In this document: one piece after another, positions 26,261 to 37,149 of the stretch
Layout: the number at the start of each line of letters is the position of its first letter
How positions within the stretch are numbered: position 1 is the first letter of the stretch
Source of the DNA: Zanthoxylum bungeanum
Taxonomy: Eukaryota; Streptophyta; Magnoliopsida; Sapindales; Rutaceae
Direction of reading: 5' to 3'
DNA length: 64,000 nucleotides
Assembly: GCA_019454045.1 (NCBI GenBank)
Contig: SKCR01041523.1
Span: forward strand, 1 to 64,000
Notes under the pieces: model-generated
Seen by the model: only the letters and a program-made list of their open reading frames with translations
Told to the model about the DNA's origin: nothing
Databases searched by the model: none
Program-made: the position numbers and the translations under genes

Positions 26261-28081
26261 TAGATTTGAATCTTCAAACCTAGTTTCTCTGATTTCTGCG
26301 CTAACAAAACTGGCGCAATCCCTTAGTGAGAAACTTGTTGTGTTGACTTGGAATTCTCAAGTGGAAGAGATTCCTAAGACAGTTTAGGTGAGGAAGCAAG
26401 ATGATTTCCCATCTACTTCTGAATGCCTTGATCCTGAAAAACATGATGTGAGTGCACTTCGGTGTAACTCTTCTTAGAAGTAGCATTTGTTTTCCCATTG
26501 CATGTGTGTGTGCGTATGTTTTATAATTCTACACGTTTATTATGGGTGTACGTGTTGTTCTTTGTTATTTATCCCTTGGTATATAGGATGGAGACCCGGA
26601 CATAAATTTCATAGCCGATTTCAAATGGACGGTGGTATGATATGCACTCTGGATACAACTCCATGTATCATTGAATATTAAAAAGCCATGGTGTGTCTTC
26701 AATTTATTTATTTTTTGGTGTTAAAACTGAAAAAAAAAATAGAAAGTGAAAAAGACCAAAAATATTTTTGCTGGCTTTTTAGAGCATGAAAGGCTTGTTG
26801 CATGTGATCCTGATGTGTATGATATATATTTATGCATGTGTAATATGCTTTTATTTTTCTTAATGCTCTATATGCATGAGTGTGTGTGATAAAAACCATT
26901 TGTATATCTTATGCTTGCACTTCACATACACGGTTTTATTATTGTCAAGGCTTGGTCGCATGTATGAGTTTTGGAATGGCAGTCTAATTTCTATCATACT
27001 TTGTTCACTAGATAGTGTGCCATTTGACTAGATGACCTTGATAACCACTTGTAATAAAATAATTATATATTAAAAAAATATGAGACTCAATTGCCAATGT
27101 GACAAATTTAAAAGCTAAGGGCAAAAACACTTCACTCGAAATAGTTTTTATTCGTGAGCTCATCATATTTATGGTGAAAATATTATAGTATGCAATCAAT
27201 ATTGCTTATTTCCAGGTCCTAGTGGTGCTGGATTTGACCATCTATTTTGTGGACTTGGTGTGATAAGAGATGAGATTTCTTTGGCCGTGTCCCGCTTATA
27301 AAATAAATTCTTAAGCCTTGATTCATTGTGCACTTATTTTTCACACACGTGCGCTTGCTATACTTAGGTGTTTATGTCATATGCATGTGTGTACTATTTA
27401 GAAAAATCTTAAGTGATGTATATTATTTCATGTCATAAACAACTACTTATTGACTGGGTATCATTATACTTGCTTGAAGTGTTGTTTCAGTCCATTTTGA
27501 TTTTTTTTTTACTCAGTGTGTACTTCATGTTATTGCATACCATTTCTTTTGCGGCATATTTCTGAGTCTAGTTTTTACTTCCCTTGTGTTATTTTACTAT
27601 CTGAGTGGGCCTGTAAGTCATGTTTGCATATACTCTTGCATATGTTGTTTCCTTGGTAACATTTCCCATTGTCATTTCGTGACAAAAAAAATGGAGAGTA
27701 GGTTGGTAGTTTGAGAGTAGTATATGGGAGAGTAGTATATGTTATATCATTATTTTTATACCTCGGTTTTGAGGGGAGTCGGATTAAGGGGGAGTAGGAT
27801 ATCTATCTGTTAATGCATGAGAGTTTTATGAATATTCCTTATTTTATTCTTGATAATCCCACTGCTTTTCACAGTATATTGTTGTTTGTGGATGTTTCAG
27901 GTAATCATGTTATTTGCTGAGGTGGAATTGATTTCAAGACTACTTGGTTAGGTATTAGATCGAGTCTTATTGTAATAAGTCACTGTCTTGATGGTTGGCA
28001 ATTGTCTATTTTTCATTCTGAGTCTTTTACTGTAGTCTTTATATTAGGTAGTGTTTTGTTACGGAATACCAAAGGAGAGAT
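26261..28081 (+). other. Non-coding interior of the gag-only element
   Basis: No pol domains are found in any frame. It includes a third copy of the 93-bp block at 26577-26669, TG- and T-rich DNA, and the polypurine tract just before 28082. Confidence 0.7.
26577..26669 (+). repeat. 93-bp conserved block, copy 3
   Basis: Begins TGGTATATAGGATGGAGACC and ends CTCCATGTATC. It is about 75-80 percent like the copies at 9268 and 10205, although it lies in a different element 16 kb away. Confidence 0.6.
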
Positions 28082-29553
28082 TGTTAGTTCCATTTTTATT
28101 GGCAATTTCTGTAACAAAATAAGTTCAATTGAGTTGTAATAAGTGGCGTTAGTGTCACGTTCGTTGTTTGGGTTCAAACAAAATATTCCAGAGAGCAAAC
28201 GTTCGTGGTGCGTTCTTCAGAGTTCTCAAGGAGGAAGATTGACAGTCGGAGTTCCGGCGTTCAGAGTTGCAGAGTTGATTCACTCAGAGACTTCAGAGGT
28301 TCTGAAGAAAATCGTGGGGTACGGGCTCGAGGAGTTCTTTGAGTTCTTGCAATCTAGAGGTACTAGAATCGGTGGAGTTGCCACCCTAAGTCTTTTACCA
28401 TCACTGTAAGTTTTTCTCTTTATAGTAGATTTTGGCTGGTAGCATAGATACCCGGAGTGATTTTTACTCGCACGAGTTTTTCACTTCGTCAACAAATTAC
28501 TGTGTTGATTTGTGTGATTGAATTTATTTCCTGCATTGATTTAATATTTTACATTGATAAATTACTGCTATTAGAATTAAGGGTGCTTGTTAAGAAATCC
28601 ATAATAACAATAGTTAGGACTTGTCTTGATTATTATTAGGGGTGTTCACGGGTCGGGTCGGGTTTTTTAAAATTTTATTAGACCCGATCGGGTCGGGTCA
28701 AGGGGAAGTCGGGTCGCGAGTCGGGTTGTGGGGGAAGTGGAACCCGATCGGGTTCGGGTCGGGTCGAGTCGTCGGGTCATTTAAAAAAAATTATTATGTT
28801 TTAATTAATTATTTTGAAATATAAATATTAGTTATTTTATGTCCCAAAAATTATCATATATATAAAGTTTTAATACAAAAAAATAATAAACAAATGAAAT
28901 AATAGTAAAATAATCTCTTTTTGTATTTCATGTTTGCATATTTATATTTGTATTTCATGCAGCTTTCCTCTTCAGTCTGCACTCTTAATTTATTATTATT
29001 TGGTTTGACAGGTTTATATATACATGTTTAGGTTTGGGAATTGCTGTTTGCTTGAGCACACTTTTTGGTCATATGGTTACAAACTGTATGAACCATTATA
29101 CTCTTTGTTTAGTATCCTTCTGATGAGCATAATTTTACCTCATATCTGGTACCATGAGATGAAATTTTTTAGGGCTGCGTTGGTTTTGATGATTCATTGT
29201 CAATTAAACATTCTTTTTGATAGGGTTTGGTTTGCAGAAAATGCTTAGAGGCGAAAAAAAAAACCATTTTATACTCTTCTGGTCAGATTTGTTTTCCATT
29301 TTACAACTTATAATTTAAAAATAATAATAAATATTTTAGAAAAATAATAAATATTTTTAAAAAAATAATAAAATTTATATAGGGTCAGGTCAAGGGAATC
29401 AAACCGTTGCCCAACCCGAAATTTTCGGGTCGGATCAAAATTTTGCAATTTTTTTATGAACCCGACCGGATCGGGTCGGGTCATTGCGGTCACCCCTAAT
29501 TATTATGATAAATTCTGTATAGGATCAGAACTTAGGATAATAACCAACTTTCA
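28082..29553 (+). repeat. 3' LTR with internal deletions and a nested MITE
   Basis: Matches the 5' LTR at both ends but lacks about 460 bp in the front half, including the TATA box region. It is interrupted by an 862-bp insertion at 28637-29498. Without the insertion and its TSD it is about 602 bp. Confidence 0.85.
28629..29506. mobile_element. hAT-type non-autonomous element (MITE), 862 bp, 8-bp TSD
   Basis: The element 28637-29498 begins TAGGGGTG and ends CACCCCTA, and is flanked by ATTATTAT at 28629-28636 and 29499-29506. The 8-bp TSD is diagnostic of hAT. Subterminal regions are packed with CGGGTCGGGTC-like repeats on both ends, in inverted orientation. The middle is AT-rich and includes 29010-29240, a stretch of more gene-like composition that may be captured DNA. 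No transposase. Confidence 0.88.
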
Positions 29554-29558
29554 CAAAT

Positions 29559-30583
29559 GTTTATAAAGGAGAGGGCAACTAAATTGGGGAAAGAAGATAG
29601 ATCAACTGTTGGTTAAAGTTGTTTTTTCCCCGAAAACGAACTGTTAGTTAAAGTTAGAATATAATAAAGGTATATGTCTTAGTCATTTGATGAATATTAG
29701 TTAGTAAAAATCATCTCTTATAAAATAATTTATAATACATAGACTTATTTGCTATAAATAATATGAAAAATGTGAACGAAATTTTCATAAAAGCGTCCTA
29801 TATATAAACAGAATAACAGGAAAATTGACACATAACCATGTATATCATTTATTCAGAATTGCATCTGTTTTTTATAGTCTTAAATCATTTTTAAAAGACT
29901 TATCTAATTTCATTCTTTAAATATTTATCTGATTATTTGGGTGGTAAATTGGCAATGTCGTAAATTTAAGGTTCTATTTGGCATACATTTTCAAATAGAG
30001 TTTTTTTCAAGTAAAATTTTTATTAATAAAGCTTTTACAAATATAATTTTTAACAAATATATATATTTATATATATATATTTTTGGTTATTGATTGGAAC
30101 TTTTATTAAAAATGATAAAATTATTTTGATAAATAAGTTTTTGAAAATTACATTACAAAAAGAATAAAATCTTTACAATTTTTACTCCTAAAAAGCTCAA
30201 AATTTGTGCTTCTTCCAACAGAAACAAAATAATTTTTTAAACTCCAAAATCTCTACTCAAATCACAACTAAACAATAAAAAAATTTGAAAAGAATTCTTA
30301 ACATTAAAAAATTTCTTTTGGTTAGTAAATAAGTCGTATCAAATCGAGCAAGCTTCAAAAGAGTAAATGTTAGAATAATTTGCACAAATAGAAAAATATT
30401 ACCGTTCACCAGGAACATAAAATTGAATTTAGCTTGAGTCGCGGACTAGGTCGCTCTCTGTGAGACGTTTCGCGGTTCTGCCCAAAATTTGTGCTAGCAG
30501 TATGTCAGCCCCGTCGTCCCCACGATAAAACAAACCTAAAAAACTATGTCTCAATCAGTTTTGCACAAAACCAATTGGTATAC
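29559..30583. other. AT-rich intergenic DNA
   Basis: Mostly AT-rich with a short TA run (30058-30082). I see nothing coding. Confidence 0.5.
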
Positions 30584-31000
30584 TCACACCCAAAAATTAT
30601 TTGCTGTGTCAAAAATAAAAACACAAAAAGAAACTTTATTTAAGCCTAGGTATAGATAATATGTTTGGCCGCTACAATTCCGTTTTATGTAGCAGTGAAG
30701 GAGAGTGCCCCAAGGACCAGGCTGCTTTAAAGAGATAGGAAATGTCAACTTGCCCGAGACTTTTAGGGTTTTCACAATTCCCTTCATAATTTCTCTCCAA
30801 CCTCTGCAAAAACCAGCACAAGCAACCACATTTTTCCGAGGAGGCCAGGTTGTCTCAGAAGCCTCAATTCTCATCAACACATCCCTTAAAAACTCGGGCG
30901 GCAGGCAACTGAAGGGTTGTCTCAATAGCCCAGCAGCTTTTCTGAAAGCATCAACCACCACAGAGCTATCCTGAACCACCCTCTCAATCGCATAACTCAT
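30584..31000 (-). pseudogene. Tubby-like F-box protein fragment (N-terminal)
   Basis: Plant Tubby-like proteins have an F-box, which docks to SKP1 in an SCF ubiquitin ligase, and a C-terminal Tub domain that binds phosphoinositides. Here FSCLPPEFLRDVLMRIEASE followed by TTWPPRKNVVACAGFCRGW is the F-box, and GKLTFPISLKQPGPWGTLLH then CYIKRNCSGQTYYLYLGL is the start of the Tub domain. The match ends at about 30650, the last ~19 residues are unrelated, and no more Tub domain is found nearby. The ~40 residues before the F-box also differ from the usual N-terminus. A truncated copy. Confidence 0.82.
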
Positions 31001-31541
31001 AACTCATCCGAACCCACGGGCTCGCCTCATCTCCTCATGTGGAACCCGTTGGACGCATACTTTGCGACCTGTGAACCACGAAAGACACTTTGCCGAGAGA
31101 TCAAGATCGCTGCTCACAAATCATCTTCAAACGACCTAGAAACTGTAGGGAGCTCAGAACGTCCTCGAGAGTCTTGTGGAAGGAAGAATACGGCTTCAGA
31201 TCAACAATATCTCCGAAAATCTCTCCTACCAATTAAGATGGAATTGTATTCCAATAAATCAAGTATAATCAATGCTCACGATTTTCTCTAATGGTTACTA
31301 CTCCAATTGTAACACCTCCCCGAGCCATAAATAGAGGATGAATCCATTGTAGCAAAGATGAGAAAGAAGAAAAAAAATAATACAAGAACTCTACTCAAAT
31401 CAAGAGAGTTTGGTAAGCTCTTAAGAGTTCATAACCACCCATTAATAAAATTGACTCGTGAACGTAGGCCTGTTGATTTGTTGAACGACTTTAAAATTGT
31501 ATTTTGTTCATTTAACTCATTTGTATTCGGTATTGACCAGT
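31001..31541. other. Intergenic DNA with a probable LTR remnant
   Basis: Bases 31320-31541 (GTGAACGTAGGCCTGTTGAT, then GACTTTAAAATTGTATTTTG) have the look of the 3' end of a Ty1/copia LTR. The sequence changes abruptly at 31541/31542 into the truncated chromovirus copy. An 84-codon open frame at 31037-31291 is not recognised. Confidence 0.4.
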
Positions 31542-31754
31542 TTTGAAGGACCATTTTGAGACGTAGGCCCTTTTGGGTTTGAGGAGCTATACTCCGCTCT
31601 CTTGTCCGCTCCCCCACTCTTGTCGTTGCTCCAATTCTTGGCTCGTTTGCTCCCACTGTCATTAGTGGCGGATGCAGGCAGGGATCTCTTTGTCGGGGTC
31701 CCATCAAGCGAGTAATCTATCAATTGTTCCGCAGCAGCTTGTGCGGAAGAGTAG

Positions 31755-32551
31755 TCCTACACCCGCTGCCTCTGCAGCTCAGTTCTGGCCCAAAGTTTCA
31801 ACCCCTCAAGAAAATAGAACAATTTGTCATGCTCAGACATGTCCCGAATATCTAGCATCAGCCCCAAGAACTTCCTCACATATTCCCGGACTGTGCCTGT
31901 ATGTTTCAGTTCTCGCAACTGTCTTCGAGCCATGTAAGCTACATTTCCTGGAAGGAATTGTGCTTTTAACTCACGTTTTAGATCTCTCCAATCTCGGATG
32001 GAGCATCGTCCATCCTGAATCTCTAGGTATTTCGCCCTCCACCAGGACTTGGCATCTCCAGACAAGTACATCAACGCAATCGAGACCTTGTCCTCTTCAT
32101 CTACGATCCGTGAAGCTCGGAAGTATTGTTCCATATCAAAGAGGAAGTTCTCGAGTGCTTGAGCATCTCTAACACCTTCATAAGCTCTAGGCTCCGGAAC
32201 ATTGGACCTTCTCGGCTCCCTACTTGCAGTAGCTGTTGGTAGGTTTGAGAGAGCAAGGGCGGTGAGATTCACCCTCACGCTCAATTCGGCCAATTGTTCT
32301 TTGAGCGAATTGACCGCATCCACCCAACCACTAGTATGTTCCTGCTCTCGACGAGCACTGGTGCTAGCACCATTAGCCTGGGCCTCTAAGGCATTTACTC
32401 GGTTTGTCAGGGCTTCAAGTACATTAATGGTTTGTCTGAAGTTCTCGACATCGGGAGTTTTCTTCCTCAGTGCTGTAACATAGCCATCAATGTCAACCAG
32501 CTTTTTCTCGACAACATCCAACCGTTCTATTATAGGTATTCTCGTAGCCAT
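31755..32551 (-). pseudogene. gag of the truncated chromovirus copy, nonsense-terminated
   Basis: MATRIPIIERLDVVEKKLVD starts a coiled-coil N-terminus. The retrotrans_gag core follows (NFLFDMEQYFRASRIVDEED, then ALMYLSGDAKSWWRAKYLEI). It stops after ELQRQRV at a TAG (31755-31757); the other copy has AAG there. The continuation (DYSSAQAAAEQLIDYSLDG...) is present downstream up to the truncation point. Unlike the complete copy, it lacks the frameshift near 37150, so up to the nonsense codon it is the better-preserved gag. Confidence 0.85.
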
Positions 32552-32587
32552 TTATGGTTCCAATCTTGAACCCGCTCTGATACCAAC

Positions 32588-33118
32588 TGTCACGGGCCAA
32601 ACTTTTGGGATCACCAAGTTGGGTCCGTGCGGCACTTGCTAACGCAACGTCTAACAAGTTAGCCTAGGATTGAGCCTGCAAGGACAAGCTCAAGGTTAGC
32701 CATCAACAAGTTGTGAACATTATTAAGCAATGGAAGGTCAATGTACGTTGTTAGCACACACTCAAGCTTTACAGCATAGCATTCAAGCATCACATTGGGA
32801 CAAAGCAATAAAACATCAAAAGGAGCATCTTTCATTAAACAAGCCAACTAAGGGCGAGGGAGTACACAGCTGAAGCCCTTAGTATGCTGGTGGCCAAGGC
32901 CCTTCTAAGGTGCCCGGGTCACCTCCCCCTAAAGAGCTTTTAAAGACATTACAAAAGTGGCAGAAGGAAACACACCTCATGCTTGAGTTGTCACCCCCCC
33001 TTAAAATAGAAAATAAAATAAAATAGGAAAAATACAATAGTGCACACTAGCACCACAACACAAGCGGCCATGGGCAAAACAATGGCCCTGGACAAGCTTG
33101 GGGTGTTAGCACGTTACA
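32588..33118 (-). repeat. Chromovirus LTR A (531 bp), shared
   Basis: On plus it starts TGTCACGGGCC and ends GCACGTTACA. It is the 3' LTR of the complete copy and at the same time the 5' LTR of the truncated one. Confidence 0.9.
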
Positions 33119-33129
33119 TCCTCCCCCAC

Positions 33130-33939
33130 TTAATCTGTCGACGTCCTCGTTGACACGGCTGATCTGCTCCTCCCTTGTTCTTGACTTTGGTGCTGGCAGG
33201 CTTGAAAATCTTCACTCTTCTGCTGAGGCTGCTGCCGGTCTTCGGCTCTTTCGTCGTGATGCTGAAGGGCTAGAAAGTCTTCAATCTGCTGCTTGAACTG
33301 CTGGAGGTCTTCGGCTCTCTCCCAACTCGTCTCTTCGTCTCCCAAGTTTCTCCACCTCACTAGGAACTCCTTTCCATGTCCCTGGTCTCCGGTCGCCTCT
33401 CTTTCTGCCAAGATCTCCTCAACGCTCCTTGTGGCTCTCTTCGTTGTTGCTTCCTTCACCTCTGGTCTTTGTGATTGGTTACGGGTTGTATCACTACTAT
33501 CTCCATGGAAAGGTCTCAGCCTGCTGACATGAAAAACCGGGTGCATCTTCATCCACGCAGAAGTCTCGACTTTGTACGAAGCTTTGCCCACCTTCTTGAG
33601 AACGGCAACATGTCCTTCATACTTTCTCACTAATCTCTTGTCTTTGTTCCCTCTGAATCGAATCTGCTCTGGATTTAACTTGATTAGCACCAAATCCCCA
33701 GGTTGGAATACTAGGGGTCTCCTATGCTGATCTGCCCACTTCTTCATCCTCGCGGAAGCTTTCTCCAAGTATGCTCGAGCAATTTCTGCATTGGTTCTCC
33801 ATTCCTTCGTGAAGTTGAAAGCTCGTGGACTCTTCCCCGAATACTCGGCCACTGTGTGTGGGAGTAGGGGTTGTTGACCCATCACAATTTCAAACGGAGA
33901 GTTTTGTTGGTGGCGGAGCTTTTCTGAGAGTTGAAGCAA
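33130..33939 (-). pseudogene. Integrase C-terminus and chromodomain of chromovirus pol
   Basis: The last part of the polyprotein in a separate frame. [18 protein letters not shown] and WRTNAEIARAYLEKASARMK belong to the integrase C-terminal region. PGDLVLIKLNPEQIRFRG and VFHVSRLRPFHGD are the GPY/F-like module. EFLVRWRNLGDEETSWERAE is a chromodomain, which in chromoviruses steers integration to chosen chromatin. A Gln-rich tail follows. The frameshift from the preceding frame is near 33900. Confidence 0.9.
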
Positions 33940-35489
33940 AATTGGGCGACATCAAGTAATTGTGCCCAATTCCTCTGGTTGGCACTAACAAAGTGGCGTA
34001 GGTATTCTTCTAGCATCCCATTGAATCTCTCTGTCTGGCCATCTGTTTCGGGGTGATAACTCGTCGACATGTTCAGTTGCGAGCCAAGTAGGTTGAAGAG
34101 TTCTGACCAAAAGGGGCCTGCAAATCTCTGGTCCCGATCACTCACGATCTGTCTGGGTACCCCCCAGTACTTCACCACATGCTTAAAGAACAGTCTTGCA
34201 GTCTCTTCCACCTTGCAATACTTCGGTGCTGGTATGAACGTTGCATACTTAGAAAACCTATCAACAATCACCAAAATATTGGTTAGGTCACCAATTTTTG
34301 GAAGGTTGGTAATGAAGTCCAGAGAGACGCTCTCCCAAGGTCTAGATGGAACATTTAAAGGTTCCAACAACCCTGGGGTCTTCAATTTTTCTACTTTGTC
34401 TTGCTGGCAGATGAGGCAAGTCTTCGTGTATTCTGTCACGTCGTCCCGCATCTGTGGCCAGTAATATCCTTGTTTCAGCAAGGCATGAGTCCTGTGCCAG
34501 CCAGGGTGGCCAGCCCATAAGGTATCATGACATTCCTTCATAAGGGTCCTCCGCAGGTTTTCAGCTTTCGGAACATATAAGCGATTTCCTTTTGTCCATA
34601 AAAGTCCATCCTCGAACCAGAATCGACGAGCCTTGCCCTCTTTCACTAGCTTCAAAAGTGCCTTGGACACAGGGTCTTTCTCCAGGTTGTTTCGGATAAG
34701 TTCTCTGATTGGCGTAGAGATAGTGCTGAAGGATAAGTTAGCTAACACTTTCAAATGATTGAGCTCGGACATCCGACTCAGAGCATCTGCTGCCTGGTTC
34801 AAACACCCCGCTTTGTGTTCGAAGTGAAAATCAAATTCAGCCAAAAACTCTTGCCATCGAGCCTGCTTCGGAGTGAGCTTCGGCTGTGTGAGGAAATGAC
34901 TAACTGCAGAATTGTCTGTTTTTACCACAAATCTCGACCCCAATAGATAGTGTCTCCACACCCGCAAGCAATATACCACAGCCAAAAGTTCCTTCTCCTG
35001 CGCCGTGTATCGTCGTTCTGCTTCAGAAAGTTTACGACTCTCATAAGCGATGGGATGGCCCTCTTGTAACAACACCCCTCCCATTGCAAAGTCTGAAGCA
35101 TCCGTTTGAACTTCAAATGGTTTGCCAATATCAGGGAGTGCGAGTACTGGATCTTCCACCATAGCTGTTTTGAGGTTCTCGAAGGCTTCTTTACAGGCGT
35201 CGGACCATTCCCAAGTCACTTCTTTCTTTAGTAGCTCAGTCAAAGGTGCTGCCTTCTTCGAATATTCCTTTACAAATCTTCTATAATAGTTGGTGAGTCC
35301 AAGGAACGACCGCAATTCTTTAACATTGCTTGGGGTATTCCACTCACGGATCGCCCTTACTTTCCCCATGTCCATTCGGATACGCCCTTGTTCAATAATG
35401 TGCCCAAGGAACTTAATGCGTTCTTGAGCAAAAGAGCATTTTTCTCTCTTCACATAGAGCTTGTTCTCCTTTAACTTTTGGAATACCAT
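33882..35489 (-). pseudogene. RT C-terminus, RNase H and integrase of chromovirus pol
   Basis: Open frame of 535 codons. RT thumb/connection: [20 protein letters not shown] and [20 protein letters not shown]. RNase [21 protein letters not shown], with [20 protein letters not shown] and the [10 protein letters not shown] segment. Integrase: zinc-binding H-H-C-C region ([20 protein letters not shown] and CLICQQDK), then the catalytic Asp in [11 protein letters not shown], the second in [10 protein letters not shown] and the Glu in [14 protein letters not shown]. The frame closes early by a frameshift near 33900. Confidence 0.93.
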
Positions 35490-35491
35490 GG

Positions 35492-36415
35492 CTAGATGTT
35501 TCTTGTGCTCCTCCAGGTTGGTGCTGTAGACACGATATCATCAAGGTAGACCACTACGAATTTGTCAAGATATTCATGGAAAACTTCATTCATTAACGTG
35601 CAAAATGTGGCAGGGGCATTAGTCAACCCGAAAGGCATCACTAGGAACTCAAAGGCTCCATAGCGAGTAACACAAGTCGTCTTCGGTACATCCCCTTCAG
35701 CTATCCTCACTTGGTAATACCCCGAGCGCAAATCTAGCTTCGTAAAGTATTTTGCCCCGTTTAACTGATCAAACAAGTCTGCTATGAGCGGGATAGGATA
35801 GGTGTTTCGCACCGTCAGCTTGTTCAGAGCTCTGTAGTCTATACACAATCTCAAACTTCCATCTTGTTTCTTCTGGAATAACACAGGAGCTCCAAATGGA
35901 GCTTTTGAAGGTCTGATGAAACCCGCTTCTAATAGTTCACCTAATTGTTTGCGAAGTTCTGCCAATTCTGGTGGGGCCATTCGGTAAGGTGCTCTTGCAG
36001 GGGGTTTGGCTGAAGGAACTAATTCTATCTGGTGATCAATAGACCTCCTCGGAGGAAGGGTCTTCGGAAGTTGATCAGGCATCACCTCTGCAAACTTTTC
36101 TAACACACTGTTGATCTCAGGAGTGAGGACCCCCTCTCTTACCTCTTCGATTGGGGTAGGGATGGCAATGAATGTAGGTTCTCGTCGCTTGATCCCTTTC
36201 TTGAATTGTAGTGCGGATAAGAGCTTCGCCTCAGTGGGTGGTTTCACCTTTGCTAGCACCATGGCAGGTTTTTCCCCCATAATCAATAAACTCCCTGCAG
36301 CTGGGATGGGAATGGCTCCCTTTTCGAGAAGGAATTCCATTCCCAGAACAACATCAAAGTCATCCATCTGAACCACTACGAGGTCTGTCCGGCCTTCCCA
36401 CGTACCAATCTTCAC
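35492..36415 (-). pseudogene. Protease end and reverse transcriptase of chromovirus pol
   Basis: [16 protein letters not shown] is the end of the aspartic protease fold. The RT palm follows: [51 protein letters not shown] and the catalytic VVYLDDIV. A frameshift just after the YLDD box sends the frame to a stop at 35492, and the RT continues in the next frame. Confidence 0.93.
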
Positions 36416-37149
36416 TTTACTTGTCTCGCTAACCCACTCGTGGGTAGCGCTTGAGAATTGACCGCCTTCATGCGGCCTGCGTCTCGCTCCAACTTGAGCC
36501 CCAGACGTCTAGCTTCCGTCGTAGAAATAAAGTTATGGGTGGCCCCCGTGTCCACCATAACGCTCTTCGCTGGGACCCCATTCACCAAGGCATCGACAAA
36601 CATGAGGCCTTTCTTCAAGGCTTTCGGAGTCTCTGGTTGTTTGTTCAAAGCATTCAGCATTCTCAGTGCCACCATTCGGCCAGCTTCTTCCTTTCTTGGG
36701 TTTTCCTCGGCTTCTCGTCGGCGTCCTTCTTCTTCTTCTTGCGCCAAAAGGGCTGTCATTCTAGACTTCTTAGGGCACTCCAAAGCTCGATGCGGCCCAT
36801 CGCATATCCAGCAAGATAAAGGTCTTTTCCCATTTGAAGGACCATTTTGAGACGTAGGCCCTTTTGGGTTTGAGGAGCTATACTCCGCTCTCTTGTCCGC
36901 TCCCCCACTCTTGTCGTTGCTCCAATTCTTGGCTCGTTTGCTCCCACTGTCATTAGTGGCGGATGCAGGCAGGGATCTCTTTGTCGGGGTCCCATCAAGC
37001 GAGTAATCTATCAATTGTTCCGCAGCAGCTTGTGCGGAAGAGTAGTCCTTCACCCGCTGCCTCTGCAGCTCAGTTCTGGCCCAAGGTTTCAACCCCTCAA
37101 GAAAATAGAACAATTTGTCCTGCTCAGACATGTCCCGAATATCTAGCAT
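36412..37149 (-). pseudogene. gag C-terminus (zinc knuckle) and protease of chromovirus
   Basis: Continues gag from MLDIRDMSEQDKLFYFLEGL. The nucleocapsid knuckle is CWICDGPHRALEC, a C-x2-C-x3-H-x4-C variant one residue short of the usual spacing. The retroviral-type protease begins FVDALVNGVPAKSVMVDTGA, then THNFIS, with the catalytic D-T-G. The frame ends near 36412 by a frameshift into the RT frame. Confidence 0.9.

Larger units (their letters stand above)
23409..29558 (+). mobile_element. Gag-only LTR retrotransposon with 5-bp TSD CAAAT
   Basis: The element is 23414-29553, flanked by CAAAT at 23409-23413 and 29554-29558. The 5' LTR is 23414-24475 and the 3' LTR 28082-29553; both begin TGTTAGTTCCATTTTTATT and end ACTTTCA. 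A primer-binding site resembling initiator tRNA-Met follows the 5' LTR, and a purine run (AAAGGAGAGA) precedes the 3' LTR. The 3.6-kb interior has gag with two zinc knuckles but no protease, integrase or reverse transcriptase, so it would need enzymes from another element (TR-GAG-like). The gag type is that of Ty1/copia-like elements. Confidence 0.9.
31542..33118 (-). mobile_element. Truncated chromovirus copy sharing an LTR with its neighbour
   Basis: Reading minus, the LTR at 33118-32588 is followed by a PBS (GCTCTGATACCA on plus, 32574-32585) and gag to 31542, where it is cut. The sequence is collinear with 36833-38405 with roughly a dozen or two differences. Everything downstream of the gag C-terminus is missing. 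Confidence 0.88.

Noticed and set aside
36756..36998. Open frame antisense or shifted in chromovirus gag
   Set aside because: Duplicate of the frame at 31429-31707 by repeat identity; it is an alternate frame of gag.
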